From an uncultured Blautia sp. (GTDB taxonomy: Bacteria; Bacillota; Clostridia; Lachnospirales; Lachnospiraceae): DNA of 20,470 nucleotides. The notes below the pieces were generated by a model, which searched no databases, was not told the DNA's origin, and worked only from the letters and a program-made list of their open reading frames with translations. Location of the stretch: assembly GCA_934371915.1 (NCBI GenBank), contig CAKROE010000039.1, positions 1-20,470 on the forward strand, written 5' to 3'. Both the position numbers and the translations under genes were made by a program. Below are positions 1-7,617 of this stretch, one piece after another. Position 1 is the first letter of the stretch. Every line of letters begins with the position of its first letter.

Positions 1-7
1 ATAAAAT

Positions 8-53
8 AAACCTCCAAACTGAGTAATTCTATCTTACATCAGTTTGAAGGTTT
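8..53 (-). terminator. Intrinsic terminator of the ATP-grasp/YkgJ operon
   Basis: Two 15-base arms (8-22 and 39-53) are inverted copies with 14 of 15 positions matching, separated by a 16-base loop. On the minus strand the second arm runs into a T-rich tail (TTTATTTTAT). The first arm overlaps the stop codon of the YkgJ-family gene, so the hairpin forms right at the end of the operon. The near-perfect stem could also stop transcription entering from the plus side. Confidence 0.75.
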
Positions 54-543
54 ACACAAACTTTGGGATACTCCCTACTGTCAGGTAACAAAGTATACGA
101 AACTCTTTTCGATATTCTTCAATTAATTCCGGATGTTTCTGAATGATTTGTTTTATGCTTGGAATAAGGTCAGTGATTCCCTGCAAAATTATACTATCAT
201 TAACCTTAGATACCTCCGGACAAACATCTGAAACAGCAATAGCTACTTGGTTTTCATAATATATTACATACAGGGGCCATATTGCACACTTAAATGGTTT
301 ATTAGTGTCTAACTGACACCCTTTAGAAGTAAGCAATGGACATGTATATTCGCCAATTTCGTTTTTATTCATTTTTAGATAGTAAAGATTATTGCGTAAT
401 ACGGTTGGAAGATTATAGTTTTTTGAAAGCTCCTGGAATTCCTCTTTTGTGAATCCAGGAGCATCCCATAAATCTTTATCTGTATAACTACAGCAATACT
501 TGCATTGTGCACACGTTTTTCTACTCAAAATATTGGTAATCAT
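52..543 (-). CDS. YkgJ-family cysteine-cluster protein
   Basis: A 163-residue soluble protein with the cysteine pattern of the YkgJ (zinc- or iron-chelating) family: C11, C14, C17 and C18 in a CxxCxxCC motif near the N-terminus, then C68, C76, C86 and C108, with the typical KPFKCAIWP stretch. The family probably binds a metal or Fe-S cluster; its biochemical role is largely unknown. The start is supported by an AGAAGGAAT ribosome site. It begins 16 bases after the ATP-grasp gene and is clearly in the same operon, so it may be a partner or maturase of that enzyme, or act on the same product. There is no signal peptide or membrane segment. The family call is good; the function is not known. Confidence 0.8.
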   Translation of the reverse strand: MITNILSRKTCAQCKYCCSYTDKDLWDAPGFTKEEFQELSKNYNLPTVLRNNLYYLKMNKNEIGEYTCPLLTSKGCQLDTNKPFKCAIWPLYVIYYENQVAIAVSDVCPEVSKVNDSIILQGITDLIPSIKQIIQKHPELIEEYRKEFRILCYLTVGSIPKFV

Positions 544-559
544 TTTTTTATTCCTTCTA

Positions 560-1630
560 TTATTTCATTAACGATGATACAATTAAACATGCTACCAAAT
601 CTTCATAATTTAATCCCAATTGTTGGAATACATAAAAGTAACTACTATGTAACGTATAATGCGGATTGGTAGAAATGTCTGTAATATACATATTTTGGCC
701 GGCATCTATTCGAAAATCGATACGACCTAATCCAGATATATTCAAGAGCTTTGCAACTTTACAAGTGCATTCCATTATCTGATTTGCCAATTGTAAATTT
801 TTATTCGAAAAATTATAGAATGAATAAGCATCGTGATACCGAATGTTGTAATCTAATATCTGAGCTCCAAGAAAGTCTTTTGTATTCAAACTGATTCCTG
901 CCGGAAAAACACAAAAAGGATTCCCCGTACAAATAACAGGTACTTCCACTTCATAACCTTCAATAAACTCTTCTACTAAAATTTCCTGATGATAACTTTT
1001 ACCTAGTTCTTGAATTTTTTGAAAAAAATCAGCATTAAAATATCCTATATTTTCTTCATTAATTCCAATGCTGGAAGCTTCATAATTGGGTTTTATAATC
1101 AAACGATTAGGATAGCCCTCTGGAGATGAGTCAATCCAACCATATCGAGTATCATATATCCAGGAATGAGGTGTATTTATTTGATTTTGTTTAAGAATAC
1201 AGCTTGTACGATATTTGTCTCGACATAAACTGACAACATATGGATTAGAACCAATATATTTAACGTTATATAAATCACAAAATGATGGTATCAGTGATTT
1301 TCGACCAATTTTTGTGCCTTTTTGTGCAGAACTAAGTACAATATATTCAGAAAGATTCTGGGATGACATTTTTGTAATGTATTTTATAAAATCATCTTCA
1401 TTATAAAAATGTTTTACAGAAAAGCCCAGAGATTCCAAAGCTTTTGAAATTAATGCCTCATCTTCATCTGAAAGAAATTCTGCTTTTACAGAATCACCAG
1501 TATAATCTGAAGTGTTGGTAGTTCTATTATCATTGCTTGTCAACATTAGTATTTGGTGATTCTTTGCTATAGTTGTGGCAAATGAATACATCGACTTTAT
1601 TTTGTTTAAAGCTTCTGTATTTTTAAACAT
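560..1630 (-). CDS. ATP-grasp ligase, D-Ala-D-Ala-ligase-like
   Basis: A 356-residue protein with the ATP-grasp fold in the D-alanine-D-alanine ligase order. A DKYRT segment near residue 138 is followed by a Gly/Pro-type linker, the nucleotide-binding lysine in IIKPNYEASSIG (K180, S186-S187, G189), the EEFIEGYEVEV adenine-contact strand (220-230), and the metal region GRIDFR (R303, D305) plus YITDISTNP (D318, S320). In true Ddl enzymes that last motif is ExN-T-x-P-G; here it reads DxS-T-N-P-H, so two metal-site positions are changed. This points to a different carboxylate-amine ligation rather than peptidoglycan precursor synthesis. Such ligases often modify peptides or small amines, but no precursor peptide was found beside it. 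The start has a GGGGG site 8 bases upstream. First gene of an operon with the YkgJ-family gene. Confidence 0.75.
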   Translation of the reverse strand: MFKNTEALNKIKSMYSFATTIAKNHQILMLTSNDNRTTNTSDYTGDSVKAEFLSDEDEALISKALESLGFSVKHFYNEDDFIKYITKMSSQNLSEYIVLSSAQKGTKIGRKSLIPSFCDLYNVKYIGSNPYVVSLCRDKYRTSCILKQNQINTPHSWIYDTRYGWIDSSPEGYPNRLIIKPNYEASSIGINEENIGYFNADFFQKIQELGKSYHQEILVEEFIEGYEVEVPVICTGNPFCVFPAGISLNTKDFLGAQILDYNIRYHDAYSFYNFSNKNLQLANQIMECTCKVAKLLNISGLGRIDFRIDAGQNMYITDISTNPHYTLHSSYFYVFQQLGLNYEDLVACLIVSSLMK

Positions 1631-1665
1631 ATTTTATTTCCCCCATAGATGTTCCGCAGAAGTAA

Positions 1666-1693
1666 TTGACAACGTAAGATAATTAGGTATTAT
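1666..1693 (+). promoter_or_regulatory. Possible plus-strand promoter overlapping the operon leader
   Basis: A perfect TTGACA (1666-1671) is followed after 16 bases by TATTAT (1688-1693) on the plus strand. It faces away from the ATP-grasp gene and toward the 3' end of the recombinase gene, and no plus-strand gene lies downstream. It could make an antisense RNA across the recombinase, or be chance in AT-rich DNA. Confidence 0.3.
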
Positions 1694-1701
1694 CGTATAT
1701 A

Positions 1702-1730
1702 ATTATATCAAATCCGACTATTTTTTTCCA
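1702..1730 (-). promoter_or_regulatory. Extended -10 promoter for the ATP-grasp operon
   Basis: On the minus strand a perfect TATAAT (1702-1707) is preceded by TGA, giving an extended -10 (TGATATAAT). A weak -35 (TGGAAA, 4 of 6 matches) lies 17 bases upstream. Transcription would start near 1695, leaving a leader of about 65 bases before the ATG at 1630. The -10 sits inside a 12-base perfect palindrome (ATATAATTATAT, 1697-1708). Confidence 0.55.
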
Positions 1731-1817
1731 TAAAATTTGTCTCAAAATCCGGTCATTTTGCATTCTCACGCCTGTCCTGTATTCCCACATACTAAATATC
1801 CAATATTTTTGTATACC

Positions 1818-1844
1818 AAAAAGACCGCCCTTTTCCGCCGATCT
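1818..1844 (-). terminator. Weak terminator after the recombinase gene
   Basis: On the minus strand AGATCG and CGGTCT form a 6-bp stem (one G-U pair) with an 11-base loop, followed by five T residues. It lies 36 bases beyond the recombinase stop codon. The stem is short, so strength is doubtful. Confidence 0.35.
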
Positions 1845-1879
1845 CCCTTCTGTGTTCCATATATATTTTTATACGTTTC

Positions 1880-2797
1880 TTACGCTGCCCCTATAATCTT
1901 CATGTGATTCCGTGGATGCATAGCGCGTAGAATTTCTGCCTGTTTTCTGGCTGCCACATGAATGTATATCTGAGTCGTCTTTATAGAAGCATGACCCAGT
2001 ATCTGCTGCACACAGCTTATGTCCACCCCTTCCTCAATCATGTATGTTGCAAATGAATGTCTGAACATATGTGGTGTAATATTTCTTTCTATTCCCGCCT
2101 GAGATGTGTATTTTTTTAACATAAGCCGAATAGACTGTTCTGTATACCGGTTGCCTCTGCCATTTATAAAGAAATATCCACTCTGTTTTATCGCAGTTCT
2201 GTTTTCTGTATAGTATTTCCGTAAAATATCCAGCACTGAGGCACTACCAATTTGAATATATCTTTCTTTCGCTCCCTTTCCCATAAATCGAATCAACCCT
2301 GTATTCAAATTCACATTTTCCGCCCGTATATTTGATATCTCATAAACTCTGGCTCCAGTTGCAAAAAAGAGTTCTATTACTGCCACATCTCTCAGGCAAT
2401 ATTTATAAGCAGCCTCCGTTGCCAGTTGCAGACAACTGTACATATGGTTCAATACATTTTCAATCTCTTCACGCGATATAATTCTTGGAAGAATCAAAGT
2501 TTCCTTAAATTTAACTTTTATTTTTCGAAATGGGTTTTCTTTAATCACTTCTTCCTCTTCCAAATAACTATAATACGCTTTAACCGAAGCTATTTTGCGT
2601 TTCACTGTTTTTTGCTTGTATTTTTTATGTAATTCCGTAATATATTCCTCAATTTTTTCTTTGTCAGGATCTTCACTGGCCACAAAAGCAAAATACTGCC
2701 TGAGATCGATCCGATATGCTTTCACTGTTTTCTGATCCAGTTCCTTTCTATATGTGCAATATTCCAGATACGGTACTAATTTATCCTGTAGTCTCAT
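1880..2797 (-). CDS. Tyrosine recombinase/integrase (XerC/XerD-like)
   Basis: A 305-residue site-specific recombinase with an N-terminal SAM-like core-binding domain (about 1-95) and a C-terminal catalytic domain. All catalytic residues are visible: R150 (TGARVYE), a beta-hairpin lysine at K174 or K177 (GKGAKER), H243 and R246 (HMFRH), H269 (LGHAS) and the nucleophile Y278 (TQIYIHV). The enzyme should be active in breaking and joining DNA through a 3'-phosphotyrosine. Length fits XerC/D-like and small island or switch recombinases. An AGGAGAGG ribosome site supports the start. It lies 81 bases after the YdcF-like gene, so it may share the SIR2-STAND transcript. Possible jobs are movement of the island, inversion of a nearby segment or dimer resolution; the sequence does not decide, since no tRNA gene or clear attachment core is visible. 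Confidence 0.88.
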   Translation of the reverse strand: MRLQDKLVPYLEYCTYRKELDQKTVKAYRIDLRQYFAFVASEDPDKEKIEEYITELHKKYKQKTVKRKIASVKAYYSYLEEEEVIKENPFRKIKVKFKETLILPRIISREEIENVLNHMYSCLQLATEAAYKYCLRDVAVIELFFATGARVYEISNIRAENVNLNTGLIRFMGKGAKERYIQIGSASVLDILRKYYTENRTAIKQSGYFFINGRGNRYTEQSIRLMLKKYTSQAGIERNITPHMFRHSFATYMIEEGVDISCVQQILGHASIKTTQIYIHVAARKQAEILRAMHPRNHMKIIGAA

Positions 2798-2878
2798 TTT
2801 TTAACCTCTCCTACGTTTTTAACATTCTCCGTATCATACTACCATTTCACCAGAATCTTTTCAGAAATTTAGTTTCTA

Positions 2879-3844
2879 TTATGCAAAATATAGCTCTTTT
2901 AGTTTCCATATTGCATCTATTGTTCCTTTTATTTCCTGTAAATAATTCACAGCCTGTAAACTTGATTTTCCTCCTATAGATAAATCAACACCTATACAAT
3001 CCACCTGAATATTTTTTTTGATCGCCAGTTCCATAAATTTCATCAGCTGGAACGGTACATAAATGCAAGATGTTACTAGTAATATTTTATCTTTTTCATG
3101 AACATGAAATTTTCTCATAAAAAATTCAAACGTATCCATAGAATTGGCTCTTCTTGTTAAATCCGAACTCGGAGCCGCTATTGAGTATACTTTGCATTGA
3201 TTATATGTATCGCCATATTCGCGTATTGCTGACTGTAAGAAAATATTTGTATTCATCAGGTTTTCGTCCTGATAAAATGTACTTAGTGCAAACGCATCTT
3301 CTAACGAAGCGTTCATTACATCAAACTCTGTCTTTGCATCTGGTGCATATGTATCTGTATACTCTCTTTCGATTTCATTAATCTTTCGAAAGCCTGTAAG
3401 TGCAATGATTTTTTTATCTGCAAGGTGCAGAGAATCTATCAACTTTTTTGTCATCTGAACTCTGTCATGATTGGCAGCCCGTGCTCCGCCAAGAGGCAAT
3501 ATATAATCTGGCTCTATAATTGTCTCCGTCCGGTCACACATTCCCAGTGATTTTGCCGCCTCCATAATTTGTTTCCCATGCGTTACCTCCATTTCTGCAT
3601 TCGATATCTTCCAACGTTCTCCGCCATTTGCCTGTTTTTTCCTGTAGTCCCATCTCTCTGCAAACTGTTTGAGCCAGTCGATATATTCACTGAAACTGTA
3701 ATTCTCTGGAATTTTCCCATTATAAAGTTCGATAAGCTGTTGTAGTGGTTCTGCATATATCCAGTCAGAAATCGTTTCTCTTAACTGAATAATCCTCTCT
3801 TTCTTTGTAGTGTTGCATGTTGGACATTGCATATATATTCTCAT
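2879..3844 (-). CDS. YdcF/DUF218-like protein coupled to the SIR2-STAND gene
   Basis: A 321-residue soluble protein. An N-terminal CPTC pair (C7, C10) may be half a zinc site. A helical segment follows (about 15-110), then a Rossmann-like region resembling DUF218/YdcF: ILPLGGARAANHDRV (115-129), KIIALTGFR (145-153), the polar RRANSMDTFEFF stretch (231-242) and ILLVTSCIYVPFQ (254-266), matching the family order of a GG loop, an SGG-like strand, an S/N/T helix and a VTS-H-R strand. The resemblance was judged by eye and is moderate. E. coli YdcF is reported to bind S-adenosylmethionine; nothing here proves a ligand. Its ATG lies 13 bases after the SIR2-STAND stop behind an AGGGAG site, so the two are almost certainly co-expressed. 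It could be an accessory factor, a ligand-handling enzyme or a regulator of the sensor. Confidence 0.55.
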   Translation of the reverse strand: MRIYMQCPTCNTTKKERIIQLRETISDWIYAEPLQQLIELYNGKIPENYSFSEYIDWLKQFAERWDYRKKQANGGERWKISNAEMEVTHGKQIMEAAKSLGMCDRTETIIEPDYILPLGGARAANHDRVQMTKKLIDSLHLADKKIIALTGFRKINEIEREYTDTYAPDAKTEFDVMNASLEDAFALSTFYQDENLMNTNIFLQSAIREYGDTYNQCKVYSIAAPSSDLTRRANSMDTFEFFMRKFHVHEKDKILLVTSCIYVPFQLMKFMELAIKKNIQVDCIGVDLSIGGKSSLQAVNYLQEIKGTIDAIWKLKELYFA

Positions 3845-3857
3845 TCTTCTCCCTTCA

Positions 3858-6800
3858 TCAGAACGCTAATTGTTTATTTTTCAACTTTTTCAATCTCTCT
3901 GCCGCAAAAGTATTTCCTGCAAAGGCCGCCTGCTCAAGCCACCATTCAATATCCCTTTTAATCTTTTTTTGATTCGTGACAAATTTTCTTAACTTTTTAA
4001 TATCTTGAGTGTCCATAATGGTTTTATACAATTTTTGATCAAAACATTCACTTAACCAATCAAGTTGTAACCGCATGCTCACTTTTGATAAACCAGATTC
4101 TTTATCTTCTTCTACATTAAATATTTCCTCATTTTTATCGTTTATTTCATCATTACGCAACTTTATCGTTATTCCTTCCAGTACATACCATGACACTCTG
4201 TTCATTGCATAGCTTTCCTGCAATGTTTGAATCTGTAGCCAGAATACAACAAATGCTGTAACGTATTCTTCCTCGATGACTTTCATTGTACGTTTCAGAT
4301 CCTTTTCTTCTCCTCTCATGATTCGTTTCATATTATCTATAACTACTTTTTCATGAGCCTGTGCCAGACGGTTATATGAATATGCATAATGATTTTTCAT
4401 ACCTTCTCTGAAACATTTCTTCGCTTCTATTAAATTAATATTTGTCCCAATGCCCTCACTGTATACAATACCCATCTGATTTTGTATAGCGCCCATTCGA
4501 CTCGCAAAATGAAGATCATATTCTGGAATCTTTTTGTAGTATTCATCTATGTTATTTATATCTTCCCATATTTCTTTTTCATCCTTCACAGCGTTTACAG
4601 CATCTTCATAAATATCTTTTTTCAACTCTGTATTATCTTTATCCAACTTCAGAAGTTCTCGATTCACCTGTGCTCGATTCCACGCTCCCAAAGGATCTCC
4701 AAAGCTATCTTGCAAATCATAGTATTCTCTTGCTTTTTGGTACAACTCTTCTTTGTCGTCCACGCCTTCTGTAAATCGGTTTGTATACTTGTTTCTTGCC
4801 TTATAAAAGAACAAATCACCCAGAGCAAAATTTATCGTTGCCAGTGCATTCTCCTTTCCCTTTTGCTTTTCTTCACTCTGCTCCAACTCATTTCCCTTTT
4901 GTATTTCTATCATATATCTCCGGATATTCTCTGTCGGATTTTTTTCTTCCGGTACATACAAAAGTTTTTCCTCAATACATCTCAGCATTCTGAAATGTAG
5001 ATAAAGTGCAGCAAAAAAATCCAGTAACTCCTCATGTACAAAACTTATAGTTGAACATCCAGGTTTTTTTGTATAAGTAGTAAGATTTAATCCCTTGCTG
5101 ATTTTTTCGAGTTTTTGTTCAACAATCGTACTATCCTCACCTATAAGATTGCTGTACTCTTCTATATGCATTGTATGACTGTTTTGTTTTCTCATTTCAT
5201 ATGCCAGATGTGGCAGATCCATTTCGAAGCATTCTTTTACTTTCTCTTCAACTTCACCACTGGTCGAAAATTTGAGCATTTGAGAATAGACATAGTCCCA
5301 CAGAACTTCTCCCGCATTTAACAGTGTCTTGTCTTTATCTGCTTCAAATAATTCACTTCTGTCAATATCTCCCACTAAATTATCCAGTGTATTTTGTGTT
5401 TCAAAATACACTGCCAGTAACAGCGGCGTTCCCAGTATTTTTCGCATTTTATCTGGCAGAGTTCTTTCCTCCAAATATTCGTCATAACTCTTTTTACTAT
5501 AATTCACGGAAATAATCTGTTTTGAAGCTTGCGTAAAAAACCTTGCATTCATATTGGTAAGCAATTCTGCTTTTCTTGCAGAAAATATGAATTTTACATT
5601 CTGTGAGCAGTCTGTACGGTTGCGAATTCGAACCATCATGTTATTAAATTCTTTGAACTGATCGTTCGTCATTTCATTCAGACCATCAAACAGTAACCAT
5701 ACTTCTCCTCCCTGGGCAATTTTGTTGTTAATCTGATCCTCCCAGTCTGATGAGTATTCTTTCAAAAGAAAAAGTAATACATTGGACGGATGCGCCAAAT
5801 ATGTTTTTGACAATATCGTACTTTTGCCCATACCTCCGCCACCATAAACTGTCTTTGCATTGACTTCTCCATTATTCATATACCCATCTACGATATAAAA
5901 GAATTTCTCCTTTGCTGTGCTTATATGCTCATAAAGTTCCTCCATACCGTTAATATCTGAACCATTTTCAGATCCATACAGCGTGGATCTGATTTTGAAT
6001 GATGGTTTCATAAAATTCGTTATTTTTTCGGTAACGTCATTAAGATATTCTGCCGAACACGATAATTGATTGCTTTCTACCACTTTGTGATATACATCCT
6101 TTTTAGTTCTTCGCAACAGTTCTTCCAAAATAATTCTGACACATTCATGCTGATTTTCCGGATATAATATCGCAAAATCGACATGAAAATTTGATAATCG
6201 TCTCAATTCCTTGTCCATCTTATCTTTAGCACATGGCATTATTGCAAAATGACTGTTTCCTTCATTACCAAGATCTATTAATTTATTCGCAATCCGATCT
6301 TTATTCAGACTTGCTCCCATAAACAACAAATGTTTTGCATTAATACAAATGCTTAGTTCACGCATCAAAGCACTGTTTGTATCATCATAGCATTCATAGG
6401 ATTTTTTTGTGAAAATAATATCCTTATTACCTGCATCAATACTTCCATGTAATTTGTAAATGCATGGCACATCTCCACTGGATATTCCATGATATACCAG
6501 ATTTTTGTTTTGAGCATAGGCAGTTTTCGTTGAAATTTTATGCTTTGCATAGACTCTCTCAATATTTGAATCATAATTTGTGGTTGCTATTTGTGTAAAA
6601 AGTTCTGGCATTAAATCCAGCGCTGTCCCTTTATACTCGCCCTGATATACTCGATCTGAATAAATTTCCCGTATATCTCTATATATAAGATTCCTCCGTA
6701 TCACTTCAATTTCAGATGCTATCTGTTCATAATCTGCAGCCGAATCATTTAGTTCATTGCTTAATTGTTTTTTCCTATTCTCCTCATTAATGTTATCAAT

Positions 6801-7001
6801 AAGTTTAATCAATAAATCTTTCCACAAGGGATAACCAAATTCTACTGACATTCCTGCCCCAAGAAAAGGCAAAATACTGCTCGAATTTCTGTGATATGTA
6901 TCAACAAGTTCCTCAAAATTGGCTTTATTGCTTTTGGTATAATTCATGATATCATCAAATGTCAGCATTACAACTCTCTCCCATCTTTTTAAACTTCTCA
7001 T
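3858..7001 (-). CDS. SIR2-STAND NTPase with Sel1-like repeats (Avs5-like anti-phage protein)
   Basis: A 1047-residue three-part protein. Residues 42-300 form a SIR2-like domain: LGAGMS (47-52), TTNYDSN with N142 and D144, and KLHGSID with the catalytic-type H185. This predicts NAD+ hydrolysis. Residues 340-700 are a STAND/NACHT-type NTPase with Walker A GGGGMGKST (387-395), Walker B VWLLFDGLNEM (434-444, D439) and FIFSARK (R476). The C-terminus (about 760-1047) is helical with Sel1/TPR-like units, e.g. MGIVYSEGIGTN and the terminal WWLEQAAFAGN block, and probably senses a ligand. The order effector-switch-sensor is that of Avs5 and related SIR2-STAND defence proteins, which deplete NAD+ when they recognise a phage component. 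Two starts are possible: 7001 (AAAGG, 5 bases away) and 6968 (GGGAG, 9 bases away), which would remove 11 residues before MLTFDDI. All key residues are intact. Confidence 0.85.
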   Translation of the reverse strand: MRSLKRWERVVMLTFDDIMNYTKSNKANFEELVDTYHRNSSSILPFLGAGMSVEFGYPLWKDLLIKLIDNINEENRKKQLSNELNDSAADYEQIASEIEVIRRNLIYRDIREIYSDRVYQGEYKGTALDLMPELFTQIATTNYDSNIERVYAKHKISTKTAYAQNKNLVYHGISSGDVPCIYKLHGSIDAGNKDIIFTKKSYECYDDTNSALMRELSICINAKHLLFMGASLNKDRIANKLIDLGNEGNSHFAIMPCAKDKMDKELRRLSNFHVDFAILYPENQHECVRIILEELLRRTKKDVYHKVVESNQLSCSAEYLNDVTEKITNFMKPSFKIRSTLYGSENGSDINGMEELYEHISTAKEKFFYIVDGYMNNGEVNAKTVYGGGGMGKSTILSKTYLAHPSNVLLFLLKEYSSDWEDQINNKIAQGGEVWLLFDGLNEMTNDQFKEFNNMMVRIRNRTDCSQNVKFIFSARKAELLTNMNARFFTQASKQIISVNYSKKSYDEYLEERTLPDKMRKILGTPLLLAVYFETQNTLDNLVGDIDRSELFEADKDKTLLNAGEVLWDYVYSQMLKFSTSGEVEEKVKECFEMDLPHLAYEMRKQNSHTMHIEEYSNLIGEDSTIVEQKLEKISKGLNLTTYTKKPGCSTISFVHEELLDFFAALYLHFRMLRCIEEKLLYVPEEKNPTENIRRYMIEIQKGNELEQSEEKQKGKENALATINFALGDLFFYKARNKYTNRFTEGVDDKEELYQKAREYYDLQDSFGDPLGAWNRAQVNRELLKLDKDNTELKKDIYEDAVNAVKDEKEIWEDINNIDEYYKKIPEYDLHFASRMGAIQNQMGIVYSEGIGTNINLIEAKKCFREGMKNHYAYSYNRLAQAHEKVVIDNMKRIMRGEEKDLKRTMKVIEEEYVTAFVVFWLQIQTLQESYAMNRVSWYVLEGITIKLRNDEINDKNEEIFNVEEDKESGLSKVSMRLQLDWLSECFDQKLYKTIMDTQDIKKLRKFVTNQKKIKRDIEWWLEQAAFAGNTFAAERLKKLKNKQLAF

Positions 7002-7036
7002 AACAGCCTTTTATTATTCAGAATATTCTATCTTTT

Positions 7037-7065
7037 ATATTAACTCAGAGTTGTTTAATACACAA
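7037..7065 (-). promoter_or_regulatory. Promoter of the SIR2-STAND operon
   Basis: On the minus strand TTGTGT (7060-7065) and TAATAT (7037-7042) are separated by exactly 17 bases. Transcription would begin near 7030, about 30 bases before the first possible start codon. The -35 is weak (3 of 6), as expected for a promoter that needs an activator; a tandem operator lies 9 bases further upstream. Confidence 0.45.
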
Positions 7066-7074
7066 TATTTTTTA

Positions 7075-7091
7075 TTCGACATTTTTCGACA
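7075..7091 (-). promoter_or_regulatory. Tandem Spo0A-type boxes upstream of SIR2-STAND
   Basis: On the minus strand the 7-mer TGTCGAA occurs twice in the same direction (7085-7091 and 7075-7081), exactly 10 bases apart, and a 10-base unit AAATGTCGAA is repeated perfectly across 7075-7094. TGTCGAA is the consensus 0A box, and a 7-base box plus 3-base gap is the spacing bound by a Spo0A dimer. The boxes fall at about -45 to -64 from the predicted start, an activator-like place. Sequence match is exact; binding is inferred. Confidence 0.6.
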
Positions 7092-7163
7092 TTTCTACCA
7101 GTCAAATACCATACATAACCGCTTCTGGTTTCTCTCAAAACCATTTAATATAGGTCTCATGCA

Positions 7164-7211
7164 ACACAAAAGTCATCCAGATATCTTTCGATAAGTGGAC
7201 GACTTTTGTGT
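7164..7211 (-). terminator. Long hairpin downstream of the ParE module, related to the one at 13785
   Basis: The arms 7164-7179 and 7196-7211 pair over 16 bases with one G-U type exception. On the minus strand the 3' arm contains CTTTTGTGT rather than a clean T-run, so termination strength is uncertain. An 18-base part of this hairpin (7190-7207) matches 17 of 18 bases of the hairpin at 13785-13820, so both belong to one repeated hairpin family. Confidence 0.5.
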
Positions 7212-7335
7212 AGACGATGTTATTATTTGATTGGCACTTTCTCTTCATCGGCATAACGTTTATCTTTCAGATGAATTTTTATGAGTGCACCCAGTTGGAC
7301 ATGTCAGCCCCTCCTGTTTCCTGACATCTTTTCAC

Positions 7336-7617
7336 TTACAAGGATCTCCGATCGGCTCCCATATATTTATTCTGGATATGTATAAGTTGATCTTTGCAAC
7401 AGGATATTTTCCCAATTTTATGTATGGAATATCCTCTATACAAAATTTGAGTTCGAGGAAAGACAGTACCGAACTGACTCAGATTCTGCATTTGTTCTTT
7501 CAGATCAGATTGAAAACGGTCAGCACGTCGCTGACCGAATTCTTCTTCAATATAATCTGCAATGTCTGTGACATCGTAAATTGCTTCCCAGGTTAAAATA
7601 ACTTTATACTCTTGCAT
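7336..7617 (-). pseudogene. ParE/RelE-type toxin gene, probably broken by an internal deletion
   Basis: The 93-residue reading frame begins as a good ParE-like toxin: YKVILTWEAIYDVTDIADYI, the helical middle part, then ILYRGYSIHKI near residue 68. Family members normally continue with strands carrying a hydrophobic Y/I-rich segment and an RVLR-type motif, for about 100-115 residues. Here the frame instead runs into an unrelated basic tail (GKISCCKDQLIH...). In another frame the bases just after the break read NWENILLQ and then TYTYPE followed by a stop at 7367-7369, which looks like the normal family C-terminus. The simplest reading is an out-of-frame deletion of roughly 30 codons that removed the core strands. 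The gene overlaps the end of its antitoxin by 14 bases. The toxin is probably inactive. Confidence 0.6.

Larger units (their letters stand above)
7002..7335. other. Gene-free stretch between SIR2-STAND and the ParE remnant
   Basis: This stretch holds the SIR2-STAND promoter, the tandem TGTCGAA operator and a long hairpin (7164-7211). Between 7223 and about 7298 on the minus strand an open frame of some 25 codons ends in DKRYADEEKVPIK with no proper start; it reads like coding sequence and may be the tail of a lost gene, but I cannot assign it. A GGAGGGG site at about 7306-7312 precedes only a six-codon frame (MSNWVH). Confidence 0.4.

Noticed and set aside
1649..1861. Possible invertible promoter segment beside the tyrosine recombinase (ATGTTCCGCAGAAG versus the inverted CTTCTGTGTTCCAT)
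   Set aside because: Only 10 of 14 positions match and the middle disagrees; recombinase inverted repeats are normally longer and nearly perfect. Long reads showing both orientations would be needed to revive it.
7285..7596. Plus-strand frame of about 100 codons antisense to the ParE gene
   Set aside because: It is a shadow of the minus-strand toxin gene, with no ribosome site and unlike-protein composition. The same holds for the other plus-strand frames in the window, such as 4482-5000 and 18456-19013.
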